DNA of 64,000 bases from Reticulitermes lucifugus (GCA_026260175.1 JAKCWW010001225.1:1-64000), one strand, 5' to 3'; shown: positions 42,085 through 53,479, counted from the first letter of the stretch. A program made the numbers and translations. The notes: generated from the sequence alone by a model not told the origin.

Positions 42085-42222
42085 GACGACCGATCACGTA
42101 GGCTGTAGCCATGACGCAAATACAGGAATGGCATCTCAATGAGTCCACGTTCGAGTCCTTTCACATTCTTTCCATTCGACGCTACATAGTTTAGGTTACT
42201 GACAAAGCGTCGTTAAATAATC
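42085..42222 (+). mobile_element. tRNA-headed SINE with GTCGTTAAATAA tail
   Basis: A-box-like GTAGGCTGTAGCCATGACG, B-box GTTCGAGTCC at about 42150, and tail AAGCGTCGTTAAATAATCC at about 42204-42222. Same organisation as the 950-bp copy. Confidence 0.6.
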
Positions 42223-42764
42223 CACACATGATGGTGGCTATGCAGATTGCAGACTATCAGCGTCGCATAGTCCGGTTGATACGTGCCAACGTTCAGCAGA
42301 AAGCTACTTATCAAATTACACAGCATCACATTCGTATGATGCTTACTGCCACTGTAACCACAGAAGCGTCTGTAGTTTATGGCAGGGGAACGTGTGGAGC
42401 AATCCTAGGTTGCTCCAGTCTCATTTGACCGGGAGCGTGACCTTAGCTTGACACAGAGGATTTGACTTATTGTCATCTTTGGGGATGCATACAGTGCCTT
42501 ACAAATATAAAGCATCATACTGCATTTCAGGATGAGTAAGGAAACTGAAACTAAGTGGCGACGTCTACGGTATGGCTAGTATTGTGCCGCCATACTCCTG
42601 AAATGGAAGAAATGACTCTTTGTCTACTAAAAAACAAAGCAATCTTGTGAATGTTTGCCCCGAAAATTATTGCTTCCTGTTATATACAATTTGTATGGCG
42701 CATCTGTTAAAAGGCTAGGCTTGCGGAATATTTCCTGCAATACATCGGAGTTACGTGCGTGTGT

Positions 42765-42765
<1 letters not shown>
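42223..42765. other. no identifiable feature
   Basis: Non-coding. Confidence 0.4.

Positions 42766-42767
<2 letters not shown>

Positions 42768-42798
<31 letters not shown>
42768..42798. repeat. GA microsatellite
   Basis: (GA)15-type pure tract. It creates an R-E repeat in one frame and an S-L repeat in the other. Confidence 0.95.
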
Positions 42799-42801
<3 letters not shown>

Positions 42802-43039
42802 TTCCATTTGGAGGTCCCCTGGAGTCTTCATCACATTCACAGAAAAGGGGTTAGTTACCACGTTCTGGTTCCTTTCTTGAGCGCGGAAATCTTGGAATAT
42901 CTGTTGGAACTCTGTCTGGGGCTGAGATATTGCATCCACATATTGAGGAGCATATTCTGCAGACTGCAATTTCTACATTCTTTGGAAATTAGTTAAATTC
43001 TGGTCTTGAAGTTGGCACTTTTAATTTCATCTGAAAAGC

Positions 43040-44473
43040 TTTGATGTGATTAAACAGGACATGCACCAGTTGATCTTTTGACTGAAGCTTCAAATTTAGT
43101 TAATTCAAATGAGAAGAAATGTCCGTAAGGAAGGCAAAGTCGGCCAACCACTTCGGATCGTCGATCTTTGATAGTGTCTTTTGCTGTCATAAACTCATGG
43201 ATGGCATCTTTCAACTCAAAAATCCTTGTGAGCACTTTTGAACGGCTTAAACATCGCACGTCGGAGAAGTAGACAACATCGCCATGTTCAGCATCCCATT
43301 CCGTCTGTAGAAAATTTTGAAACTGTCGATGATTCAAACGCTTCGCTCGGATGAAATTCACAATGTCTGTGATAACTTTCATGACATTTTCAAAACCGAG
43401 ACATTTGGCACACAAATTTTCCTGGTGAATGATGCAATGGTAGCTGGTAAATCTGCTAGTATCTATTTCTTGTTCTTTTTTTTTTAAAAGTGCTATCAAT
43501 CCCGCCTTTGTTCCAACCATAGCTGGGGCTCCATCTGTCGCCAACCCTGCGAGGTTTTTCAGACTGAGGTGATCTGTTCCCTACGTGGTTCCTTTCAAGG
43601 GACATAAAGCCAACATTTCTTCAAAGACTTTAAGTTCGTCGTCGATCCCACGAATAAAAATTGCCAACTGAGCTGTATCTGTTAAATCGGTGCCGATGAG
43701 TAAAATTTGCATGCTAGCAACTTTGTTTTCAATGTCTCCTCAACATTCAATGCCAGTTCTTCTAGTCTCCTAGTAACAGTCCTTCGAGACAAGCTTATCT
43801 TTTTGAAAGCATCAGCTTTGTTTGGGCACACAACTTCAGCTGCTGCTACAAGGCACCCCTTCACAAATTCTCCATCAGAAAATGGTTTCGACCTGTTGAC
43901 AATTTTTTGAGCAATGATATAACTAGCTTTGACAACTCTTAGCATTGATTGTTGCTATTTTAATGATTTTTTTGAGAAGGTTCAGTTTGTGCGTACCTGG
44001 CACTGGAGACTGCGAACTTGGTTGCATGTTTTGTGCCATAGTGTCTATTAACATTGTATTCCTTGACAGCGGATATGGATTCCTGACATATTAAACAAAC
44101 AGGCTTTCCATAATTTTCCACAAAGAAGTATGAAGCATTCCATTTTTCGTTGAAATTGCGAACAGCTTCATGTAAAGACGTTTTTGCTGGTACCCGCCAT
44201 TTTGAATTTACTAGTTCCTCTTATTGCTTTTCTGGTAAATACTAGAACTAGAAAGTACGCGAAAACGTAGCAGCGCCACCTATGCGCGCTCATTTAGAAG
44301 CTGAGCTTTCCTGCTTAACCGATAGGTGGCGCAGGAGTTGCTACACTCCATTTTGCGCTATTATATATATATATTTTTTAAAATATTGCTTGGAGGCTTC
44401 GTCGTGTTCACGGGCCCCAATTAAGGGTTCATAGGGCCACAAGTGGCCCGCGGGACATGGTTTGACACCCCAG
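43040..44473 (-). mobile_element. hAT element, 3' end missing
   Basis: The 5' terminus (plus-strand right end) is ...GGTTTGACACCCCAG at 44459-44473, i.e. CTGGGGTGTCAAACC inward, a hAT-like terminus. The octamer CTGTAATG (44474-44481) outside is a candidate target site: the undisturbed version of the flanking repeat at 61.2-61.5 kb reads CTCTAATG at that place. The left end near 43040 shows no matching TIR, so it is truncated. Confidence 0.65.
43050..44215 (-). pseudogene. hAT transposase with BED finger, C-truncated
   Basis: Minus strand. N-terminus: NSKWRVPAKTSLHEAVRNF, then a BED-type finger (CLIC, 12 residues, H-x4-H, near 44060-44110). Next 43682-43945: VVKASYIIAQKIVNRSKPFS, KKISLSRRTVTRRLEELA. 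After frameshifts, TDTAQLAIFIRGID (first catalytic Asp region) and CPLKGTT. Then 43050-43544: LATDGAPAMVGTKAGLIALL (second Asp), CIIHQENLCAKCLGF, FSDVRCLSRSKVLTRIFELK. The hATC dimerisation domain is missing. It resembles the hAT group that gave rise to vertebrate GTF2IRD2 and ZBED5-type genes. A stop at the LSLKNLAG junction and frame changes make it inactive. Confidence 0.85.
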
Positions 44474-44775
44474 CTGTAATGGATCGTGAGTGCACAGGTA
44501 CTTCGACTGGAATTAAGACACACTGCGTGAAAATTAGAAAAAAGTTCGAGCGTACAATTAATAAACTGACTGCATATAATCAGTCATAAGTCTTGCAAAA
44601 CAGCGCCGATATTCATTACGTTCACACAAGCACCTCTCTAGACTCACTGAATAAGCACATGTGGTGCGGTCTGCAGAGGATGGCCAGAACCCACCAAACA
44701 AAAAAATGCGGTGTTTCCTACTCCGCGGCAGCACTCCCCGGAATTACTGTGTGTGCAATTTTGATAAAAGTGTGA
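44474..44775 (+). repeat. dispersed repeat H, copy 1
   Basis: Near-identical, inverted, to 61215-61495: TAATGGATCGTGAGTGCACA, GTACTTCGACTGGAATTAAG, GCACATGTGGTGCGGTCTGC, GAACCCACCAAACAAAAAAA. In both copies one frame stays open with SLDSLNKHMWCGLQRMARTH. That shared frame hints the repeat derives from coding sequence, but I do not recognise it. Confidence 0.75.
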
Positions 44776-45134
44776 TTCAAGACTTATTAGAGATGCCACT
44801 GTGAAGATGAGGTGTGGTTGAAAAACTTAAGATAATAAAGGGCGGACGCCTCTGCCTTCCTTTATCTAACGTAAAGGTGCACACAAGGCCAGTAGCAGAG
44901 CGTTATTTCATTTTAAGTGACCAAAATATATATCATGTAAGAATAATAGATTTCTCTCGTTCGCCGATAATAGAAGTGTTGTGTGACCATATTATAATTA
45001 TTAACTTTTAATCCATTGTAGAGAGTGATAACAGGAAAGCATTCTCTACCCTTTCGCATGACTTGACCTCCGGATCAGGATTTGCCACTTTTGAAAATGG
45101 CGGTTGTTCCTTCATGTGAAATAGACGTAAATGA
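44776..45134. other. no identifiable feature
   Basis: Non-coding. Confidence 0.4.
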
Positions 45135-45225
45135 AGCACTTTTTTTCCCCGTCTTCTGGGTAGTGACGTCATATCGTCTGGTAGAAATTTACGGATATTA
45201 CGACGACACATACTGTCTCCGTCGT
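45135..45225 (-). repeat. hammerhead-like family 2 fragment
   Basis: GTCTTCTGGGTAGTGACGTCA, ATCGTCTGGTAGAAATTTAC. On the minus strand this is the 3' portion (CGTAAATTTCTACCAGAC) that follows GAAACG in the family. The core part is not adjacent. Confidence 0.5.
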
Positions 45226-46234
45226 TAAGGTAAAGCGCGTCGTTACTGCCCCCACTTTCCCCTACTCTACATTCCTTTTCCTTCGCGGCGTAGCTACTTT
45301 TCCACTCGCAGCCGGTCCTTCCGAAACGTCGACACTTGCCTCTAAGCTGCAAAGCGTCACACATCAGTAGCCCAATTTTCTGTGAGAAAGTTCCAATTGC
45401 GTTCTCCTTTATTGTTACCGGTATACGTGACTAAGTTGAAACTTCTTGACAGCAATGCTGTCTTTTTGTGTTGCTTGTGTAATTTTTCCGGTGCCCTGTG
45501 AGAGCGGTGTAGGTTTCAACATGAAGGCGGGAAGAAGGAACGATTATTCGCAGAATAATTAAGGAAGTTGTGAAATAAGAAACCGGTGCTTCTGTTACTG
45601 GTACAGACTGTGACCTATTTTCCGACGCTTCCTTCACAGAGGCTGATTACACAAACGAGAGGTGGGTTACATAAGTAGCTCCTAGCAAAACACAAAGTGT
45701 ACGGTCCTAAATGAATTCGTCTGTGTCTTTTTGTCTAGATCAGTGTGGTCTTGTTGCATCCTCAAGTCGCTGTGCTATTGAGAGACCTAAAAGTAATTAA
45801 CCTCACAAGAAACACGCTGCACCTTCGTTGCGCACACCAGCCTCTTAATGTTCAGGGTAATGCAGTTGGTTTGTGAGAGTCATACCTAGAGTATTCCTTC
45901 ATTTTATGGCAAGAATGCGGGGATTTTGAAGGTCAAGTGGTAGGTTTGTGCTTTCAAGTGTTAAGATGGAGGCCGGAGGAGGACTGATATACGAGGCATA
46001 CGGAAGCATTCATCGCGTACGTCGAAAGTGCATGTGCGCAATAACTATGATCTGGTGAAACATTCCCGAGATCTTTATTGAAGATATTCATTTGCACTGC
46101 AAAACAATGGGCTTATCATCACGTGTGCAGAAGTGAATTCTGCCTGCTACAAAAGCAAATACGTTCCTATACGACGCTCTATCAAGGACTGGTGGTTTGT
46201 TTCCCTGCGACTCTAATTTAAGTTAAGACTAAAG
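45226..46234. other. no identifiable feature
   Basis: TTCCGAAACGTCGACACTTG near 45320 resembles family 2, but isolated. The rest is unassigned. Confidence 0.35.
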
Positions 46235-46520
46235 GTAAAGGTAAAGTCACCCTGGATCAGGCCATGAAGGCCAGAGGGGGAGGAGAGGTAGAGCTCTACT
46301 GTTTCTTTAATCTCGGCGCTGGATGGGGGGGTGGGTGGTCAACGCCACGCCTCGGCCGCTTTAGCCCCTGGAATGACCCGGTACCCATTGTACAGGAGGC
46401 TGGGTAGGCCCCAGGGCCGGTCTGGACGGGTGCTGAAAACCTCGCCCCCACCGGGATTCGATCCCCGGACCGTCCATTTCGTAGCGAGTCGCTGTACCGA
46501 CTACGCTATTCTGGCCCACA
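46235..46520 (-). mobile_element. tRNA-derived SINE, family C, best copy
   Basis: Minus-strand head: AGAATAGCGTAGTCGGTACA (A box) and GGGATCGAATCCC (B box, about 46453-46466). Body: CCAGGGGCTAAAGCGGCCGA. The 3' end on the plus strand is AAAGGTAAAGGTAAAG. The plus-strand 74-residue frame is a by-product. Confidence 0.8.
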
Positions 46521-47356
46521 GTTTAAGATGTTTTTGTGGTAAAAGCTTCTCTTAATATTCCGTTTCGTATGAAGTTGACTTCAGGGTGAGGGTTAAACAC
46601 TGCAATGTCGAAGGGTCACATGGCCGTCTTTGTTTGTTCGTGTAAGATTTACTGTTTAGTCGTATGTTACAGTGCGAACACGGCCGTGTATTTCGGGTTC
46701 CCAAAAGGCGGGAATTTATTTACCAGCTGGGTGATCGCCATTTTTGAAGAATGGGTTTGATTTGTGAAGTTATTTCAAAGTATATCTGGTAATGATCTGT
46801 TCCCGTCTTTACATGAAAGGGTGGGGAAGTACTTATTCAGCCTGTATGGAAAGGATTGATCTTTGTCACTGGACAACCTGTTTTCTCTTCTGTTCGGAAT
46901 GCTAGACAAAGGACACTCTAAGACATAAGAAATCTTAAATGTAATAATATACCATAGTCGTAATTATTTTGAATTGATCCTGGTCATTTGCTGGTGATTA
47001 TTTAATATTGAAAGCTAAATAAACACATGAAAAAATATACATATAATGTAACGGATCTAGCGCTGTAACTGTTGTTGCCTGCAGCTCTCTAGTTATGACG
47101 TGGCGCAGCATCAGAATCCCATGTGCTTAATTATCTCGAAAGTCGTATGACTTACATCAATGTGTGTCTTATTTTTGTATACATCCTTTGTTGAGATGCT
47201 GCGGCAGTGCATGTAGACCTTCATGTAAAGTGTTGATGATTCTTGTCCGATTGATTAAAAGTTGGCTTGCACGGGCACGTTTTAATGTCTCCCCAGTATG
47301 TAACTTAGCCATTCTGGAACTGTTACTGTCAGACTGGCAGATGCACATGACAAAAC
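46521..47356. other. no identifiable feature
   Basis: No supported gene; see rejected THAP-like reading near 46645. Confidence 0.35.
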
Positions 47357-47423
47357 TAATAGATACAGTTAATTAATTATTTCATTCCAACAAATGTACT
47401 ACACGGTTTTAGTGTTTTCTGTC

Positions 47424-47462
47424 CCTACATATGTTTCGGCACTTTCACATTGGAACTCTTAA
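47424..47462 (-). ncRNA. hammerhead remnant, core lost
   Basis: Minus strand GTGCCGAAACATATGTAGGG is intact, but upstream is GAGTTCCAATGTGAAA rather than CTGATGATGGCAC. Confidence 0.55.
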
Positions 47463-48049
47463 AATCATGTAAAATGTGATGGCATATGAATGCCTTAGAA
47501 AATTATTACATACAATGGTACCAACATAAAAATTCCTTAATACAAGAACAATATGTAGGAGAAATAAACCCCCTAATCTTACTTGTTTTCGCAACCAGTC
47601 ATAATACGCATGCGCCAAGCAACACCCCAAACCCCTAACACACAACCAAAACATAACCAGGCAGTACACAATACACCACAGGACGGTCAACAACATAGCA
47701 TAAGCCTGAAATCAAGATAAGGTATGTTAAACTACGGTTCTGCTTACCTGAGTTAATTGCTATATATCCATAACAGCAACTTATTTATGATTATATTCTT
47801 ACAGGACAGGATCAAATATTGATCGCACAACATAACCAGTTGTCGAAAACAATTTTAATAACTCTTAGTATATTATACTACGACTATCTTCAAACCAAAA
47901 TCTTAATGATTCATTTTTAATAACTTGAAAGAAGATCAAATAACCACTACGAACAAAAAGATAAATGATATTCAATGATAGTGACTTACAAAAATTATAT
48001 GTTGTGAAAGTGAATTGGATGCATTGAGGATTGTGAATTCTCGACGACA

Positions 48050-48090
48050 CCCCTGATGATGGCACAGGAAGTGCCGAAACATATGTAGGG
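48050..48090 (+). ncRNA. hammerhead-ribozyme-like motif 5
   Basis: CTGATGA (48053-48059), stem II GGCAC/GTGCC perfect with loop AGGAA (48061-48075), GAAA (48076-48079), stem III one C-G pair around ATAT, cleavage triplet GTA ending 48087, stem I CCC/GGG (48050-48052 with 48088-48090). Stem I is short. Confidence 0.7.
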
Positions 48091-48289
48091 ACAGAAAACA
48101 CTAAAGCAGTGTAGTGCATTTGTTGGAATGAAATAATTAATTAATTACTGAAATGTACGGTGTATATAATATAAATTTTAATAGATACAGTTTTTTTAAT
48201 TATTCTAGTAAATTGCAGTCATGGGAGAGAAGCTGTGTTTCCACTGTAAAATATCAAACTATCTACAGTTACATAAACTGTTTAAAGTA

Positions 48290-48450
48290 CACTGGTGATT
48301 ATTTGTGCCGCCTGCTTTAACATTACAGAACTCTGAATTTTGCCTATATTTCGTAGGATCCTCAGAACAAACAACGATCATTTCCGTAAACAGCATTGGT
48401 TTTTATAACGAAGACAGACTGTTCTTTCTGTGAGGTAGGAACTGAATTTT
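48290..48450 (+). repeat. dispersed repeat E
   Basis: GCCTGCTTTAACATTACAGA, CAAACAACGATCATTTCCGT and TGTGAGGTAGGAACTGAATT match 8690-8930. Confidence 0.6.
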
Positions 48451-48484
48451 CATATGTGACTTAAGTGAACGTTACTCTTCTTTC

Positions 48485-48605
48485 ACTGCAGCGTCCCGGA
48501 GTCGAACCCGGTCCAGTCCATGTGGAATTTGTTGTGGATGAAGGGGTAGTGGGACAAATTTATCTCCGACTAGTTTGCTTTTTTCCTGTCAGTATCATTC
48601 CACCA
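48485..48605 (+). mobile_element. SINE family A fragment, decayed
   Basis: CCGGAGTCGAACCCGGTCCA, GTCCATGTGGAATTTGTTGT, TTTTTCCTGTCAGTATCATT follow the family A order, with a degraded B box. Confidence 0.55.
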
Positions 48606-49509
48606 AAGTTCGATGCTTATCATCCTGTCCAAAGCTGCTCTGAACGGAAGGATAAACCGTCGAAGCCCGGGGACTTTACAACAAAAGTGACTTTCTTTCG
48701 GAAATTGGTGAACATGAAGACAGAAAAGTACTCTCAGTACGGCACTTCTCAATTCGGTAAAGGTCGCCACTGAAATTTCAGATTGGGATCTCCCCTCTAC
48801 CTCCCTATATATCAAACGTGTGCAATTTGGAACACAAAACTCAAAGACTTTGAGGTACTGGTGGGGAAGTATCTAACAAGCTAAATCAGACGATAGTCAA
48901 GAATTAAATAAGAAACAAACAAGAAATTTATTATAAAACAAGTTAGAAATAACAAATAGAGTTTGTCGGAACGCACACTCAACACGAACAGAAGCCACTC
49001 AGCGACACCAAGAAATAAAACAGAAAGCCAACACATTCTTTACAAACACAAAATAAGAATGCTTGAATGGTGTTCTTAATAACAATGATGATAATTGATT
49101 TGAGTTCAGTTTTACAATGCTTGAGGCTACCTACCGATTAACACTACTGGGTTGCGACGGTGGTAGCCCATCACCATGTGATACTTATGATACATATGTG
49201 AATTATGTTGCCGTACACTCAAAATACCAAAGACAGAAATACGGGTTAAACTAAACATCGTACAACACTTGCAAGGACGCCGGTATTAACAATAATTTAG
49301 AATTCCAAGTCGGAAACAAAAGTTAGAAACATGTTACTAGGTTAGGCGTTGAACACGGGAGTAATAACTTGAGGTAGCTAGGGTAATATGAAATGGCTGG
49401 TTCGGGGTGGGGTGGGTGGGGGGGGGTAGGTTAAGGGAAGATGGCAGAGAGCGTCACACCTAGGCTGGTAGATGGCCGCAAGGTGACGTAGCAAGCACAA
49501 GATTGTTAC
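48606..49509. other. no identifiable feature
   Basis: A G-rich run lies at about 49404-49432. A/T-rich otherwise. Confidence 0.4.
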
Positions 49510-49511
49510 GA

Positions 49512-49620
49512 AGGTGACTGAAGATTGCTGGCTTGTGGGATGTGACATCGTTTACCCTGATGGAAGTGTACCGACGTTTCAGAGCACGTGCTACATCCTC
49601 CGTGATGGTAGAAGCAGCAC
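49512..49620 (-). repeat. hammerhead-like family 2 repeat
   Basis: GTGGGATGTGACATCGTTTA, ACCGACGTTTCAGAGCACGT, CTACATCCTCCGTGATGG. Minus-strand core reads CGGAGGA for CTGAGGA. Confidence 0.5.
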
Positions 49621-49629
49621 GTTTCTTTC

Positions 49630-49685
49630 AAACGTGGGCGAATTTTACCAGACCCTTCGGGAGGAAAAAGGTCATATGCATGATT
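49630..49685. repeat. fragment related to the 3.1-kb minisatellite
   Basis: ACCCTTCGGGAGGAAAAAGG and TCATATGCAT match unit 3 near 3375-3400. Confidence 0.5.
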
Positions 49686-49794
49686 GAAATAAAGTTGACT
49701 TAATTTAATCAGAAATCCTTTATTAAAACAATGCACTAAAATTACCATTTTTTATCACGCAATGTAGCCTAATTTTATATTTATGCACCGTGCA

Positions 49795-50160
49795 TTTTAT
49801 CATATCATATCAACCAACAAATGCGCAAGATTATTGACATATAAAATGTATTTGAGCCCCCTACATATGTTTCAGCAAACGAGTTGCCATCTTCAAGGGT
49901 TTTTAGCAGAGAATTACAAGAACTTTTTACATACAAGTTTATAGTGTGGTTAATAACCATTCTATACAGAGAATTACAAGAAGTTTTTGCTTCCAAGTAT
50001 ATAGTATGATTAATAACCATACTGTATACTTTGATGTGAAAAGTTCTTGTAATTATCTGCTAAAAACCCCCTGAAAATTCGTCTCGTTTGTTGAAACATA
50101 TGTAGGGGACTCAAATACATTGTATATATGTCAATAATCTTGTGCATATGTTGGTTGTTA
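49795..50160. mobile_element. PLE-derived palindromic element, both hammerheads dead
   Basis: AACCAACAAATGCGCAAGAT on the left mirrors ATCTTGTGCATATGTTGGTT (about 50136-50155) on the right. Hammerhead-like segments lie at about 49858-49902 (minus, TTGAAGA for CTGAAGA) and about 50070-50112 (plus, CTGAAAA for CTGANGA). The centre has a 60-bp tandem duplication beginning AGAGAATTACAAG at 49908 and 49968. Confidence 0.7.
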
Positions 50161-51093
50161 TTAGACTAATGTAGCCTTAGTTTAATGAAATTCTTAAATA
50201 AGTATAATTACAACAAGGACTAAAATACAGGTTGGGAGAGTTCATTCATCATTTTGATTTACCTAGTATGATGGCGAGCCCGGAAAGGAGATTGAACTAA
50301 TTGTGTTATAGAGTTCAGCTAGGGACGCCATTTAGTAAACATGGATCAGTGATCGGCTGTACACCGAACGTTCGCCGTAGAGACGTTTTTAAAAAATAAC
50401 GACTGTGTTACCAACACAACAAATATTCAGGTGACATTTTAACACAGAGACATTGAACGGTTCCTGATTACAACAGAAGTTTCGAACCACGGCTTCTACA
50501 AGAAACAGCAACCTGTGTTGAATTAAATAATACCACTTCACGAATAATAATAAATGTACCTGTGTCACCATCTGCAGACTGAATGATTTTGCCATGCGCC
50601 ATAAAACATCATTTCACGTTACATTCCCTGAGTGAAGCCCTTGCTCTCCACTGCACAGACTAGCCAGCCTGTATTACTGTGTATCACCCTTCCCATCATC
50701 CTGACAATATCTCCAGTTAGTTAAATATCACGAGATTGCAGTGACCTCTTTGACGCCCAGACTGGGACATGAAGTGGTAACGTCAGACCACCGACGACGC
50801 AGTGCATGAACAAGTGAAGGTCCAGCTGATCCTGTTACCAATCTGCATATCGCTGTCAGAATAAGAACAATGACAGCTACAAACTGTGAGCGGAGAATGT
50901 AAGAGCAGGGATCAGTTAGAAACAGCAATCGAACTTGATTGGCTGAATAAAAGGAGTAACATGTTAATCGAAACTAATTAGCTAGACGTTGGTGGATAGG
51001 GGTGAAAACAAAGGTTATGTCATTCAAGCTGACCAAGTATGATTTGGCAACCACATACCTGGACACCTTGGTGTTGTTTTATATTGACGGGGA
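50161..51093. other. no identifiable feature
   Basis: Non-coding, no repeat recognised. Confidence 0.4.
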
Positions 51094-51300
51094 TATTTTT
51101 TTTCATGGCGCGACAGCCCCTAGTCGGCCAGGGCCTCCTCATTGTCGAGGCTTCACGATCACACTCAGACACACCGCACTCGGTATGACTCCTCTTGACG
51201 AGAGACATCCATGCCCCTGGCGGGATTCGAAGCCGCAATCCCAGCAAGCGAGCGGCCGCAGACCCACACCGTAGACCGTGCGGCCATTGGGATAGGCAGT
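51094..51300 (-). mobile_element. tRNA-derived SINE, family B
   Basis: Minus strand: CTATCCCAATGGCCGCACGG, then CTCGCTTGCTGGGATTGCGG, B box GGCTTCGAATCCC, GGGGCATGGATGTCTCTC, and a 3' end GGGGCTGTCGCGCCATGAAA with a poly(A) run (TTTTTTTT at about 51097). Confidence 0.8.
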
Positions 51301-51420
51301 GTTGAAGGGGATGCAAACATGAACAATAGCCGTGAACGAAAACAGATACACCCTTGGATGGGCTTGAGAACTACTTCTTTCGTGAACGAAAACTGACATC
51401 CCCTCCCCCCATATCAAAAT
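51301..51420 (-). repeat. inverted piece of TTTTCGTCCAC-type minisatellite
   Basis: The minus strand reads GGGATGTCAGTTTTCGTTCA and CTGTTTTCGTTCACGGC, matching the 3.1-kb units. Two or three TTTTCGTTCAC words are present. Confidence 0.6.
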
Positions 51421-52027
51421 TCAACCCTAGACCTGTTAAAGTAAGTGCTAAAATTTCGTCGTCTGCTGCATACTGAAAACATAACTTCATTTGCAATACG
51501 GGCTGGACGATTGAGGAATTGGACTTCGATTCTCGGGAAGGGCAAAAGCTTCTTCTTTTTTTCAATGCGTCCAGACCGACTATGGGCTTTGCTTGGTCTC
51601 CTGCTCAATGTGTACCGAGGTAACACAGCCGGGACCTGCATCTGACCACTCATCTTCATTTAGTGCTTAGGATAAGAATGTGTTGATCTCTACCTCCATT
51701 TTACCATATGCCTGAAGTTCGTGAGTCTTGATTAATCACAGAGGCAACTTCACCCTTTTTACCGTGTTTCCTAAAGCTGTGCTTTCTCCAACATAAGTTT
51801 TGCAGAAGGATTATGATACTGAGCGAGTTTACAAGCGAGATGGTACACTAGCCAGCGAGTAGCGAGTAAAGTTGAAAAGACTTAAATTCACTCTCTCGGA
51901 TTTAGTCGCCAGCAAGTGTACTCGCTTTTATAATTAGACAAGGCCAGTTTGAAAGCTGCTAGTGAACTCACTGGTGACTAACTTGTAAAGTAGTCCTGTG
52001 TAATCCACGCCTAACTGAGTGTGAGTG
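51421..52027. other. no identifiable feature
   Basis: Non-coding. Small frames on both strands have no domain. Confidence 0.35.
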
Positions 52028-52095
52028 TGAAGCCTCAATAATAAGGAGGCCCTGCTCCACTATGGGCTGTTGCGCCATGAAAAAGAAATGATAAT
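52028..52095 (+). mobile_element. SINE family B 3' fragment
   Basis: GTGAAGCCTCAATAATAAGG, CCACTATGGGCTGTTGCGCC, ATGAAAAAGAAATG. It abuts the PLE relic. Confidence 0.7.
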
Positions 52096-52116
52096 ACAAA
52101 AGAATACAAATCGAAG

Positions 52117-53478
52117 TACGTAAGTTTTAATCCGACTGAACGGCGTATAGGTCTCCTAAAGAAGCATAAACAAAACGTTCCTATTAGACCAATTGTAAAT
52201 TTGCAAAGTGCACCTGCATAAATATTAGCAAAGCATGTTTCTCTAATATATTGAAACAGTACGTTCCCTTTCCCTGTTACTTCAACATTAGAAACTCTAT
52301 TCAACAAACTTATGATATAAAATAAATTACATTTGAAGAAGACATGAAATTTGTTTCTTTCGACATAAACAATGTGTATACACATATCTCCACACATGAA
52401 CTAATAAGTATAATCAAAGACGTGCTTAATACTAATTTTCTAAATACTATCATAAGCAAATAACTAATAATTTTATAAAATGTTCTAAAACAAAATTACT
52501 TTAGCTTTAATGGAAGACGTTATGTACGAAAAGGATTAGAAATGGGAGTCCGGACATCATCAGTTTTCTCAGAATTCTATGTGCAACTTATTGATGGTAG
52601 TAAAATTCTAACTTTGTTAATAAACTGTTTTTTTTCGATATGTTGATGACGTCCTTATTGTCTACAGAGAGTCGATAATCGATAACACATAAATAACATG
52701 TTGTGTGATTTTAACAATATATGTCCCAGATTAAAATTTCCATTAGAGTCGGAAGAAAATAATAAAATTAATCTCTTAGGCACCACACTTAGTAAACAAA
52801 ATACTTTACAGGCGTGTATATTCCGTAAACCAACTACTACAAATAGCATAATCCCGAACATTGCATGTCTCCCGGAAGAACGTAAGGAGTCTGGTATGAT
52901 ATTTAATAAACAGAATGAATACCCTATAAATAAAAGTGAAAAAGAGAAGGAATTAGAAATGATCCACAACGTAATATATAACAACGAATGTCACAAGAAT
53001 ATGGTAACTACAACGCAAAACAAAAACAGAATGTAAAAGCACGTCAAAGAAAATGGGGAGGGGGAAAAATGGGTCACTTCTACCTGTACAGGAAAAGGAG
53101 TTAAAATATATATCACACAGCGTCTTATGAAGTCAAAACTGGGGACTGGTAATAAACGTAATAAACACTATTGGAAAAATCCTTAATACGAATAAGAAGT
53201 TAAACAATAAAACAAAATTTAGAAGTAGAGGGTTATACCAATTAACGTGTTGTTCTAACAACAGATTGGTGAAGCAGGATGTAAATATGAAACCAGGTGT
53301 AAATGACGCGTCTCTTAGGAACAACAGTCATAATTTAAAGTTTGCCTAACTCTTATTACAAAATGGACATGCTATGGGACCATTCGAAAATACTGTGGAC
53401 ATTTTGTACATTACAAATGAAGGACATCATATGAACACCATCGAGAAACTTGTATACAGAGAAACAAAGAACTGTAAA
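52117..53478 (+). pseudogene. Penelope-like element RT with GIY-YIG domain
   Basis: The plus strand, in order: LLKKHKQNVPIRPIVN (finger block), PFPVTSTLETLFNKLM, MKFVSFDINNVYTHI (motif A, Asp codon 52362-52364), NYFSFNGRRYVRKGLEMG, TSSVFSEFY (motif B), RYVDDVLIVYRE (motif C, YVDD 52639-52650), then the thumb NNICPRLKFPLESEENNKI, IFRKPTTTNSIIPN. The endonuclease follows: RGLYQLTCCSNNR (GIY as GLY, near 53227), then LLQNGHAMGPFENTVDILYI and NTIEKLVYRETKN ending near 53478. RT Asp residues survive, but stops and frameshifts are frequent and YIG is lost. PLEs copy RNA at nicked, telomere-like or internal sites. Confidence 0.8.
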
Positions 53479-53479
53479 A

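Larger units (their letters stand above)
47371..48178. mobile_element. PLE-derived inverted-repeat element with 14-bp TSD
   Basis: The left arm (47371-47450: AATTATTTCATTCCAACAAA, GTGTTTTCTGTCCCTACATA) is mirrored by 48071-48178. TAATAGATACAGTT flanks both sides exactly (47357-47370 and 48179-48192). The interior 47460-48045 has no recognised domain. The right arm carries a complete hammerhead on the plus strand, while the left-arm equivalent lost its CTGATGA box. Confidence 0.8.

Noticed and set aside
42655-42996. 113-codon plus-strand frame
   Set aside because: Open because of the GA microsatellite (R-E repeat); flanking residues show no domain.
45310-45345. Hammerhead motif at TTCCGAAACGTCGACAC
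   Set aside because: No CTGANGA box upstream; isolated match of about 12 bases.
45500-45660. Possible start of another Tc1-like transposase (AAGGCGGGAAGAAGGAACG)
   Set aside because: Similarity to 34660 is limited to about a dozen bases and no catalytic block follows.
46620-46760. THAP-domain (P-element-type) fragment, reading YCLVVCYSANTAVYFGFPK
   Set aside because: C-x3-C and F-G-F-P-K are suggestive, but downstream Trp, Cys and His positions are not found and the piece is too short.
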